Assembly: GCA_019637955.1 (NCBI GenBank)
Contig: JAHBUS010000004.1
Coordinates: 124,001 to 188,000, forward strand
DNA: 64,000 nucleotides
Direction: 5' to 3'
Source: Pseudobdellovibrionaceae bacterium
Lineage (GTDB): Bacteria > Bdellovibrionota > Bdellovibrionia > Bdellovibrionales > Bdellovibrionaceae
The notes beneath the pieces are model-generated. The model made no database searches, was not told the origin of the DNA, and was given only the letters and a program-made list of their open reading frames with translations. Position numbers and translations under genes: made by a program. The number at the start of each line of letters is the position of its first letter. The first letter of the stretch is position 1. This document shows positions 24,422 through 31,697 of this stretch, piece after piece.

Positions 24422-25696
24422 ATGAAGGTCCTAGTCCTAGGTCAAGGTGGTCGCGAACACGCCATCGTGCACGCGCTCTCCCGCAGTCCCTCGGTCCGCG
24501 AGATTCACGTCGCTCCCGGCAATGACGGCATGAGCCGCCAGGCGGTGTGCCATGCGGTCTCCTGGAAAGACACCGACAAGATCTTACAGCTCTGCCTGAA
24601 AAACGAAATCGACTTCGTGATCATCGGTCCCGAAGATCCCCTCGTCGATGGCTTGGCCGACCGCCTGCGCGAGCGCGGGGTTTTGGTCGTCGGCCCCAGC
24701 GGACACGGCGCCCGGCTTGAGGGCTCCAAGATTTACTGCAAAAACTTTATGGCGGAAGCCGGCATCCCGACCGCGCGTTACAAGGTCGTGCACACCGTCA
24801 GCGCGACGATGGAAGCCGCGCGCAGCTTCACGCCGCCCTATGTTTTGAAGGCCGACGGTTTGGCCGCGGGCAAGGGCGTTTTGATTTGCCACACGCTCGA
24901 GCAACTGCGCTCGGGCGCGGTCGACTTTTTTGAAAAGCAAACCCTCGGAACCGCGGGCACCAGCGCGCTGCTCGAGCAGTTCACGCCGGGCTGGGAGCTG
25001 AGTTACTTGGTGCTCACCAACGGACAAGATTTTCAGGCCCTTCCCATCGCGCAGGATCACAAGCGTCTTTCGGATCACGATGAAGGCCCCAACACCGGGG
25101 GCATGGGGACCGTCGCGCCGCTGAGGATTTCGCCCGAATTGCAAAAACAGATCGACGAAAAAATCATGATCCCCTGCCTGCGCAATTTGCAAAAACACGG
25201 CATCGTTTACCGCGGCGTCTTGTTCATGGGTTTGATGATCACCGACGCGGGACCAAGCCTTCTCGAGATCAATTGCCGCTTTGGCGACCCCGAAACGCAG
25301 GTGCTTTTGCCTTTGATTGAAAATGATTTCGGCCAGGTGATGAAATCGCTGGCCACCGGTCAATTGGTGCCGCTCAAGTTCCGTCCGATGAGCGCGGCCT
25401 GCGTGGTCATGGCGGCGCCCGGCTACCCGAGTGATCCCAAGAAGGGCGTGCTGATCCATGGCAACGTCTTTGACGAAACGCCTTCGAGCTACTTCATCGT
25501 GGCGGGCGCGAAAAAAGAGAGTTCATCCTCTTGGGTCACCAATGGCGGTCGCGTGCTCTGCGCGATCGGCCTGGGCGGTTCGCTCAAAGAGGCGATCGAC
25601 AACGCTTACGTGCAAAAAGCCAAGGCGGATTGGGCGGGAGTCTTGGTCCGTTCGGACATCGGAAAAAAACAGATCACCAGTCCCAACGAACACTGA
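24422..25696 (+). CDS. purD: Phosphoribosylamine-glycine ligase
   Basis: 424 residues, the usual length. It is the second step of purine synthesis: it joins glycine to phosphoribosylamine using ATP. The N-terminal domain starts VLVLGQGGREHAIVHALSRS. The ATP-grasp core shows LKADGLAAGKGVLIC near 141-155, GPNTGGMGTVAP near 222-233 and EINCRFGDPETQVLLP near 281-296. AGGGAGG precedes the ATG. The 3' end overlaps the convergent gene at 25674 by 23 bases. Confidence 0.97.
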   Translation: MKVLVLGQGGREHAIVHALSRSPSVREIHVAPGNDGMSRQAVCHAVSWKDTDKILQLCLKNEIDFVIIGPEDPLVDGLADRLRERGVLVVGPSGHGARLEGSKIYCKNFMAEAGIPTARYKVVHTVSATMEAARSFTPPYVLKADGLAAGKGVLICHTLEQLRSGAVDFFEKQTLGTAGTSALLEQFTPGWELSYLVLTNGQDFQALPIAQDHKRLSDHDEGPNTGGMGTVAPLRISPELQKQIDEKIMIPCLRNLQKHGIVYRGVLFMGLMITDAGPSLLEINCRFGDPETQVLLPLIENDFGQVMKSLATGQLVPLKFRPMSAACVVMAAPGYPSDPKKGVLIHGNVFDETPSSYFIVAGAKKESSSSWVTNGGRVLCAIGLGGSLKEAIDNAYVQKAKADWAGVLVRSDIGKKQITSPNEH

Positions 25697-26312
25697 CGTT
25701 GGAAACGCGCTCTTGTGGTCGCAGTTCGTGCGAGAGCACGAGCTGTTGTTTTTGCGCGTAGGGAAGCTTCTCAAAAATTTCAAAAGCGAACGTGGAACTG
25801 CGAGCGCGGTACAAAAACGCCGCATTCGTCAGCCCGGTGTATTTCAAGCGGGCCTGCGACTGAAAGGCTTGAATTTGGAAGTTGAGTTTGTGCTGAGTCG
25901 CGTTTTCGGCTTCGCCGCCAAAAGCCACTTCTTGCACCAAGTTCTTTTCGACCGTGTCGGCCGTTCGACCCAAAGTGCTTTCGCGGAATTGCGGCTGATC
26001 CATGATCGTCGAAATGCTCTTATCGGCGATCGCCGACATCACGTAGCCCGAATCCGCCGAGGGTGAAATTGTCAGCGGAATGAAATCCGAAATTTTCAGC
26101 GTTTCTTTTTCGGCCTGCACGCGCTTGTAGTTCTCAATCAGGTCGGCGGTGATCAAAGTCTCGCCGTTGTAGAGCAGAACCGAGGGGGCCGCCAAGGCTT
26201 GAACTCCGCGTGTAATCGTCGCGGGCGCGCGGCTGGGAGCACCCTGGGCGAATCCCGGGAGAGCCACGGCGAACACGATCATAAAGGCAAAGACCTGGCG
26301 GAGTTTCAGCAT
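25674..26312 (-). CDS. Exported protein of unknown function
   Basis: 212 residues from the ATG at 26312 (a TTG at 26330 is also in frame; neither has a good ribosome site). The signal peptide LKLRQVFAFMIVFAVALPGFAQG is clear. The mature part has no cysteine pair or enzyme motif that I recognise and contains Gln/Asn/Ala-rich helices plus beta-like stretches (LNFQIQAFQSQARLKYTG). It is divergent from the large exported protein at 26575, and the two could act together. Its last 23 bases overlap purD tail to tail. Confidence 0.6.
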   Translation of the reverse strand: MLKLRQVFAFMIVFAVALPGFAQGAPSRAPATITRGVQALAAPSVLLYNGETLITADLIENYKRVQAEKETLKISDFIPLTISPSADSGYVMSAIADKSISTIMDQPQFRESTLGRTADTVEKNLVQEVAFGGEAENATQHKLNFQIQAFQSQARLKYTGLTNAAFLYRARSSTFAFEIFEKLPYAQKQQLVLSHELRPQERVSNVSVRWDW

Positions 26313-26403
26313 CAATAGACAAGATTTCAAGTTTGGGGCCGTCCGAGACCCCCTGGATTGACCCCCATCTTCAAGACAGTGGCCGGAGCCGATTTGGGCG
26401 GGT

Positions 26404-26426
26404 GGGTGTCCAATCTTTCGACACCC
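26404..26426. repeat. Palindromic element upstream of the large exported protein
   Basis: GGGTGTC (26404-26410) and GACACCC (26420-26426) around a 9-base loop, 148 bases before the start at 26575. The GGTGTC/GACACC core resembles the REP-like element at 21775. It could also be a leader hairpin. Confidence 0.4.
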
Positions 26427-26574
26427 CTCAAGGACGGTTGGATTTTTGCTCCATCGCCAGCGGAGACTCGTGGGCGTGACCCTGACAAGGGGTTATTGCG
26501 TTTTGGCGCCAAGCCAGGCTCGCAAAAAACGGCTCACGATCAACGGTTCGACAAAAGGAAGAACGGAGAGACCC

Positions 26575-28806
26575 ATGAAATCTGTCCTGAATGCGCGCCC
26601 CTTCAGCTGCTTGCTGATCGCCATGACCATGACCGCCCCCAGCTTTTCGGCCTTCGCGCAAGAAGCCCCCCGCCGAGCGGGTCTCGACTTCACCTTCCCG
26701 GCCGCCACGGGCGGAACTGCTGTCACCGGAACTGCGCCCACGGATGACGAATCCACCGGCGAACCGACGATCAAACTCCCGCCGATTCCTCCCCGCCGCG
26801 TGGCGCCCACCAATCCCGTGACGCCCACGCCTCCGCGCACCTCGGGCAGCACGATGTCGGGCATCGACAAATCGGCCTTCCCCGGAATGAGCTGTCCTCT
26901 CGTCGACAACCGTCCCCACAAAGATCTCTTGGCCGCGACTCAGGCGCTTTCGCGCGTCGTGGTGGTCACTCCCGAATGTCAAAACAATGCCGACATGGTG
27001 AAGATTTCCGAAGAAGCGAAGAAACTGGTCAGTGCCGGAACCAATCTTCAAGGTTTGTGGCAGAATCCAGAAGCTCTCACGACCGACGCCAAGTCGCTCG
27101 CGTCGTTCAACGGCGACGTCAACGTGATGATCTCGGGTCTGAACAACCTGACCACGCAGCTCCAACAAAACAGCCTGCTCAATTCGAAATGCGGCAAAGA
27201 GATGATGACCGGTACGGGCGTGATCGTCGCCGTGAGCGACTTGATCTCGTCGTTCGCTCCGTTCGCCCTGATCGGCGCCTCGATGAACCCCGCGATGGGC
27301 GCGGCTCTGCCGTACATCCTGGGTTTCACCGGCGTGGGTTCGGTTGCCAAGATCATCAAGAACATGGCCGATGCGAACACGCTCAACATGGATAAGATCG
27401 AGCACCGCCAAGCGGTTCTGCAAAACGTTTGCGAATTTTCGAAGATCTCTCAGCGCGTTCGTTTCTTGAAACTCGCGCAAAGCGGACAACTGGAGCAGGT
27501 GACCACCGAGATCCAAGGCATGCGCCGCGCGACGTACTCGCTGCTGCGTTCGCAGTACTCGGACCGCGTCTCCTCGATCGCCACGATCCGCCAAAATTTG
27601 GATCAAACCCTGAAAAACGCCGATGCGACCTTGCGCAAAGATCAATCCGAACTGCAATCGGTCACCGCGCAGCTCACGGGTCAAACCGACAAGCATCTGC
27701 TGTGTTACGCCGCCCGCGAAATCGTGGACCGTGCCGGCAGCCCCGGCAACTTCCCCACGCGCGCCGTGATGAATCTGCAAAGCCTCTTGGGCCAACAGAA
27801 CCAGCCCACGCTGGCCCAGACGACGATGCTCAAAGCCGAAGAGCGCTTGCGCCTTCGCCTGCGTGCGGGCGCGAATGACGAAACCGACAAAGGAATCGAA
27901 GAGTGCGCGTCGCTCGGCAAAGCGTACATCGATTCGCTGGGCCGTCTCCTGCTCGGAACTCGCGACACCATCTTGAAGCAAAACAGCTCGCTCGAACGCC
28001 AGCTTTCGAAGGACTCGGAGTACTCTCTTTTCCGCCGCACCGAGCTCGCCGCCCAGCGCGAAGTCGACGGTTTGCAGAAAGTCGCCAACATCTTGCAGCA
28101 GCTCAATATGGACAATGCGATTATCGACAAGATGGAACTCGACACGCAGATGTCGGGTTTGAAGCGCGCCCTCTTCGGCACGCCCGCCGGCCTGCCGATG
28201 ATCCGCGGCGTTTCCCCCGCCGAAGCGTGGCTTGATTTCGTCGGCGAGCAAAACCGCCGCGCCTTCCATCAGTTCAACACCGAGATGACCAGCCTGGTGA
28301 ACGACGCCTACCGCGTGACCCAATCGGGCCGCATGGACTTCTTCCAGCGCGACGCTCAAGGCAACGTTCTTCGTGACCGCTTCGGTCACCCGGTCCGCCT
28401 CGGCACCATGAACCAGAATCAAATCATCATCGACAACCTGCGCGCGGCCGCCGAACTGAAGAACCTGAACGCTTCGATCGCGCCCGCCGGGTCGGACAAC
28501 CAAAAAATCCTCTGCCAACGCCTCGAGAACATCTGGCTCTCGTGGGCCGCAACGATGGATCACTTGGCCGCTCAGGACTTTTTCTGCCAAAACATCCGCG
28601 GCTTCTTTGACTCGAACACGTCAAATGGCTTGGTGAACAAGTGCGTGGGCCGCCGCGACCTGAACGGCCGCGTGCTGGTGATGTCGCAGATCGCGGCGTC
28701 GCAGGCCGAACTTGGCTCCAACGGCGCGCGCGAGAAGGCGCTTTTGATCAGCAGCAAAATGAAAGAGCTTCAGTGCGAAATGCCTGACGCCGGATCGCTC
28801 CAGTAA
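26575..28806 (+). CDS. Large exported coiled-coil-rich protein of unknown function
   Basis: 743 residues. GGAG lies 6-7 bases before the ATG at 26575 and a signal peptide follows (KSVLNARPFSCLLIAMTMTA... ending AFAQ). A Pro/Thr-rich linker (about 35-95) leads to a helical body. There is one hydrophobic Gly/Ala patch near 215-260 (GVIVAVSDLISSFAPFALIG), then long Gln/Leu/Arg-rich helices (about 300-700) with scattered Cys (SKCGKEM, NVCEF, LLCYAA, ILCQRL, FFCQNI, NKCVG, LQCEMP). The Cys pattern suggests disulfides outside the cytoplasm. No family is recognised. An antisense frame of similar length is a codon-bias shadow. The stop abuts a convergent M23 peptidase gene. Confidence 0.72.
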   Translation: MKSVLNARPFSCLLIAMTMTAPSFSAFAQEAPRRAGLDFTFPAATGGTAVTGTAPTDDESTGEPTIKLPPIPPRRVAPTNPVTPTPPRTSGSTMSGIDKSAFPGMSCPLVDNRPHKDLLAATQALSRVVVVTPECQNNADMVKISEEAKKLVSAGTNLQGLWQNPEALTTDAKSLASFNGDVNVMISGLNNLTTQLQQNSLLNSKCGKEMMTGTGVIVAVSDLISSFAPFALIGASMNPAMGAALPYILGFTGVGSVAKIIKNMADANTLNMDKIEHRQAVLQNVCEFSKISQRVRFLKLAQSGQLEQVTTEIQGMRRATYSLLRSQYSDRVSSIATIRQNLDQTLKNADATLRKDQSELQSVTAQLTGQTDKHLLCYAAREIVDRAGSPGNFPTRAVMNLQSLLGQQNQPTLAQTTMLKAEERLRLRLRAGANDETDKGIEECASLGKAYIDSLGRLLLGTRDTILKQNSSLERQLSKDSEYSLFRRTELAAQREVDGLQKVANILQQLNMDNAIIDKMELDTQMSGLKRALFGTPAGLPMIRGVSPAEAWLDFVGEQNRRAFHQFNTEMTSLVNDAYRVTQSGRMDFFQRDAQGNVLRDRFGHPVRLGTMNQNQIIIDNLRAAAELKNLNASIAPAGSDNQKILCQRLENIWLSWAATMDHLAAQDFFCQNIRGFFDSNTSNGLVNKCVGRRDLNGRVLVMSQIAASQAELGSNGAREKALLISSKMKELQCEMPDAGSLQ

Positions 28807-29811
28807 TCACTCGTCAAGAATGTAGAGAGCGGGGTTTCGCGGAACTCCGTTGACGCGAACCTCGTAATGCAAGTGCGGGCCGGTCGAACGGCCCGTGTTT
28901 CCGACCGACGCCACGACGTCGTACCTAGAAACTTTCTGACCCACCTGAACGTAAACTTGGGCGCAGTGACCGAACCGCGTGGTGACGCCGTACCCGTGGT
29001 CGATGGACACCATTTTTCCGTAGCCTTCGTCGTAACCCGCGAAAGTCACGATCCCATCGGCGGGCGCCATGACCGGCGATCCGGGAGCCGCGGCGATATC
29101 AAGACCGGCGTGCAGAGCCGAGCGCCCCGTGAACGGCGACACGCGGTAACCGAATCTCGAGGTGAACCAACCACGAGCGGGACGGATGTTCGGCGTCGAG
29201 GTCAGCAGACTTTGGCGCTCCGACAGCGCTTCCCACAAATCCAAGACGCTTTGCTCTCTCAAGTTCGATTCGCGCAAGGCCTTGTCGATCCGAATGGCCA
29301 GCGTTTGGAAGTCCTTGCCGGTTTGCAGGGCCAGCTCGCCGCGGGATTCATCCAACGGCTTTTTCGCCACGAAATCGACGTCTTGTTTCTCGAGTTCTTC
29401 CATCGATTCGCGCTCATCCATCGGCTGATCCATTTCTTGGACCACCTCGTTCGGCGCGGGATTCGGGCCCATCGCCAAATTCAGCGAACGGTCTTCGCTG
29501 TCAATGTTGGTGATGAGTTTGAGTTTGGTGGTGAACGTGCGGACGCGCTCAAGGCTTCCCTCGAGCGCCGATAATTTTCCTTCAACGACCTGGAACTGTT
29601 TGAGGAGTTGCGCGTTTTCCGCGCGCAGACGTTTGTTCTCGACGGACTGCACGAGCAGGCCGCCGTAATCGACAACGCCCGCGACGAACGCGAGCAAAAG
29701 AACGCCGCTTAAAAACAAAACACCCTTGGCCCACGCGCCCGACAAGACGACCTTTCGGGTCGGTCCGGCATCATTGGTCACCACAAAGAGCGTTATTTTC
29801 TTCTTATCCAT
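28807..29811 (-). CDS. M23 (LytM) family peptidase with membrane anchor and coiled coil
   Basis: 334 residues. A membrane helix near 28-48 (GVLFLSGVLLLAFVAGVVDYG) is followed by a coiled coil (about 55-100). The C-terminal LytM domain (about 215-334) starts FTSRFGYRVSPF. Metal ligands are the HxxxD of ALHAGLD and the last His pair in GPHLHYEVR, with RFGHCAQ in the usual third position. Active M23 enzymes cut peptidoglycan cross-bridges, and with a complete ligand set this one is probably active, possibly on the cell's own wall or on prey wall. It ends one base after the gene at 26575 and precedes (in transcription it follows) the PP2C gene by 10 bases. Confidence 0.9.
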   Translation of the reverse strand: MDKKKITLFVVTNDAGPTRKVVLSGAWAKGVLFLSGVLLLAFVAGVVDYGGLLVQSVENKRLRAENAQLLKQFQVVEGKLSALEGSLERVRTFTTKLKLITNIDSEDRSLNLAMGPNPAPNEVVQEMDQPMDERESMEELEKQDVDFVAKKPLDESRGELALQTGKDFQTLAIRIDKALRESNLREQSVLDLWEALSERQSLLTSTPNIRPARGWFTSRFGYRVSPFTGRSALHAGLDIAAAPGSPVMAPADGIVTFAGYDEGYGKMVSIDHGYGVTTRFGHCAQVYVQVGQKVSRYDVVASVGNTGRSTGPHLHYEVRVNGVPRNPALYILDE

Positions 29812-29821
29812 TTTGCTCGTC

Positions 29822-30544
29822 TTAAGTTACGGCCAAGAACAGGACAGTGACATTATCATCACCCCCGTTGGCAAGCGCTTGCTCGACGCATTTATCGACG
29901 ACTTGGTCCAAAGGCGTTGTATTCAAGATCTCGGCAATTTTCGCGTCCGTCACCAAACCGCTCAGACCGTCCGAACACAGCAGAAAACAATCGCCGGGTT
30001 TCAACGGCCGCTCCAGAACGTCGGCCATCACGTCGCGCTCGTAACCCACGCTGCGTGTGATGACATTGCGGCCGACGAATTGACGGATCTGGTCTTCGCG
30101 GACCAGACCGGCGCGGAGCTGCTCATTGAGAAGCGAGTGGTCTTCGGTCAGCTGCCAGAGATGGGGTTTGCGGAATAAATAGGCGCGCGAATCACCGACG
30201 TTCCCGACGAACATGCTTTGCCCCGCCATGTAGAGCATGACCATGGTCGTGCCCATACCCGAGAGTTGAGGGGCCTGCTGGGCGGCCCGGTCGTAGATCC
30301 GGTGGCAGCTCTCTTCGTAGATTTTCAAAACGGTTTCGCGGGCGCCATGACCGCGCGGTTTCAGTCCGCGCACGACCTCTTCGGAAATTTCAACCGCCAT
30401 GCTCGACGCGACTTCGCCGCCCGAGTGGCCTCCCATGCCGTCGGCGACGACGAATAGACCAAGGTCGCGATTGATCAAGAAAGAATCCTGATTCGATTCG
30501 CGGCGAAGGCCCTTATCCGTTTTGCACCAAACGTCGATTTGCAT
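29822..30544 (-). CDS. PP2C-type serine/threonine phosphatase
   Basis: 240 residues. It removes phosphate from Ser/Thr of proteins phosphorylated by Hanks-type kinases. The PPM motifs are present: ESNQDSF (D20), VADGMGGHSGGE (D35), GMGTTMVML near 99, VGNVGDSRAYLF near 114, LLCSDGLSG near 192 and GGDDNVTVL near 227. The start at 30544 is chosen because family sequence begins there; no ribosome site is seen. Its transcript also runs into the M23 gene. It diverges from a TonB-like gene. No Ser/Thr kinase is visible in the window. Confidence 0.92.
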   Translation of the reverse strand: MQIDVWCKTDKGLRRESNQDSFLINRDLGLFVVADGMGGHSGGEVASSMAVEISEEVVRGLKPRGHGARETVLKIYEESCHRIYDRAAQQAPQLSGMGTTMVMLYMAGQSMFVGNVGDSRAYLFRKPHLWQLTEDHSLLNEQLRAGLVREDQIRQFVGRNVITRSVGYERDVMADVLERPLKPGDCFLLCSDGLSGLVTDAKIAEILNTTPLDQVVDKCVEQALANGGDDNVTVLFLAVT

Positions 30545-30659
30545 CTCAGACGAGTCTAATGGGCCTGGCCCCCCGAGCCAAGAAAAATGGGCAAGAAATG
30601 CGCGAGAAACGCGCATCCGGACCTCGAGAAAATCGCGGCCGTGGCCGAAAAGATTCATC

Positions 30660-31643
30660 ATGATGACAATTCGACGAAAATGGAAATTTCGGCACTTCCT
30701 GATCGCATCACTGGCCCTTCACGGCTTGTTCATGCTGACCGTCGCCATCAGTCATCTGTTCCATCAACGTCCGCCGAAAATCGAGACCGTCCAACTCGAG
30801 ATCGTTGAGCCCGCGGCGCCGCAAGCGGTGGCCGCCACGAAACCCGACGCCAAAGCCAAAAAGGTTCTTCAGAAAATGAAGAACCAAGTCGTTGACCAGG
30901 ACGAAAAGCAACTCAATGACGAGACGCCCGAGGATGCGCGCTTCTTGAGCCGCCACAATCAGGTCGTCAAAAAACAAACCGTCGCGCAAAACCGCGGCGA
31001 GTTTCAAAACAAGCAATCAAAAGAAACGAAAACCGGTACCGACGTGGGCGAGACCAAAACTCCCAGCAAAGGCCTCGACTTGAAGCCCCGCTTTGACATC
31101 GTCAAATCGGTTCAAGATCGCATGGAGAAAGAGGCGGCGTTCGAAAAAGCCGCCGAAGACGGCACCTTCCCGTTGCGTCAGCAAAAAGCGGCGGCCGAAA
31201 ACGTGAAAAAAGCCGAGGGCGGACAGGCCGCCAGCAAAGGCGCCGATGTCAGTCAGTCGCTCGACTACATCAAGGACTTGGACGCGGGTCTCGAGACCTT
31301 GCTGAGCACCAAAGAGTTCGTCTATTACTCGTACTTCAATCGCATCCGCACGCAGCTCAACCAGTACTGGTCCGACAAGGTTCGCATGAAGCTTTCGGAA
31401 ATGTACAAAAAGGGCCGCCGGATCGCTTCGAGTGACGACAAAGTGACCAAGTGCCTCATCACTCTCGACAACACCGGTAAGCTGATCCGCGTGCAAATCA
31501 TTGGCGATTCGGGCGTTCGTGAGCTCGATGAAGCGGCCGTGGAAGCCTTCCGCTCTGCTGCACCGTTTCCTAATCCTCCGAAAGGGATGATGGACGACGA
31601 TGGCAACATCAAAATCCGCTGGGATTTCATTCTTGAAGCCTAG
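30660..31643 (+). CDS. TonB/TolA-like energy-transducer protein
   Basis: 327 residues. A basic N-terminus and a membrane helix (HFLIASLALHGLFMLTVAISHLF, about 12-34) are followed by a long charged, Lys/Ala/Gln-rich stalk (about 40-230). The C-terminal domain (about 250-327) carries the TonB-type sequence CLITLDNTGKLIRVQIIGDSG and AAVEAFRSAAPFPNPP. It probably links an inner-membrane proton motor to the outer membrane. TolA-like function is equally possible. The start at 30660 (ATGATG) is preferred; an upstream extension lies in the divergent leader. ExbB/ExbD or TolQ/TolR are not adjacent. Confidence 0.8.
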   Translation: MMTIRRKWKFRHFLIASLALHGLFMLTVAISHLFHQRPPKIETVQLEIVEPAAPQAVAATKPDAKAKKVLQKMKNQVVDQDEKQLNDETPEDARFLSRHNQVVKKQTVAQNRGEFQNKQSKETKTGTDVGETKTPSKGLDLKPRFDIVKSVQDRMEKEAAFEKAAEDGTFPLRQQKAAAENVKKAEGGQAASKGADVSQSLDYIKDLDAGLETLLSTKEFVYYSYFNRIRTQLNQYWSDKVRMKLSEMYKKGRRIASSDDKVTKCLITLDNTGKLIRVQIIGDSGVRELDEAAVEAFRSAAPFPNPPKGMMDDDGNIKIRWDFILEA

Positions 31644-31697
31644 TCCCCGTTAGAGTAATTATTCGGGGCACCCACCTCTCAGAACGGAGACCACCCG

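Noticed and set aside
26428-28590. A 720-codon open frame on the minus strand opposite the large exported protein
   Set aside because: The plus-strand gene has a signal peptide and a good ribosome site. The antisense frame has no family resemblance and follows from GC-rich third positions.
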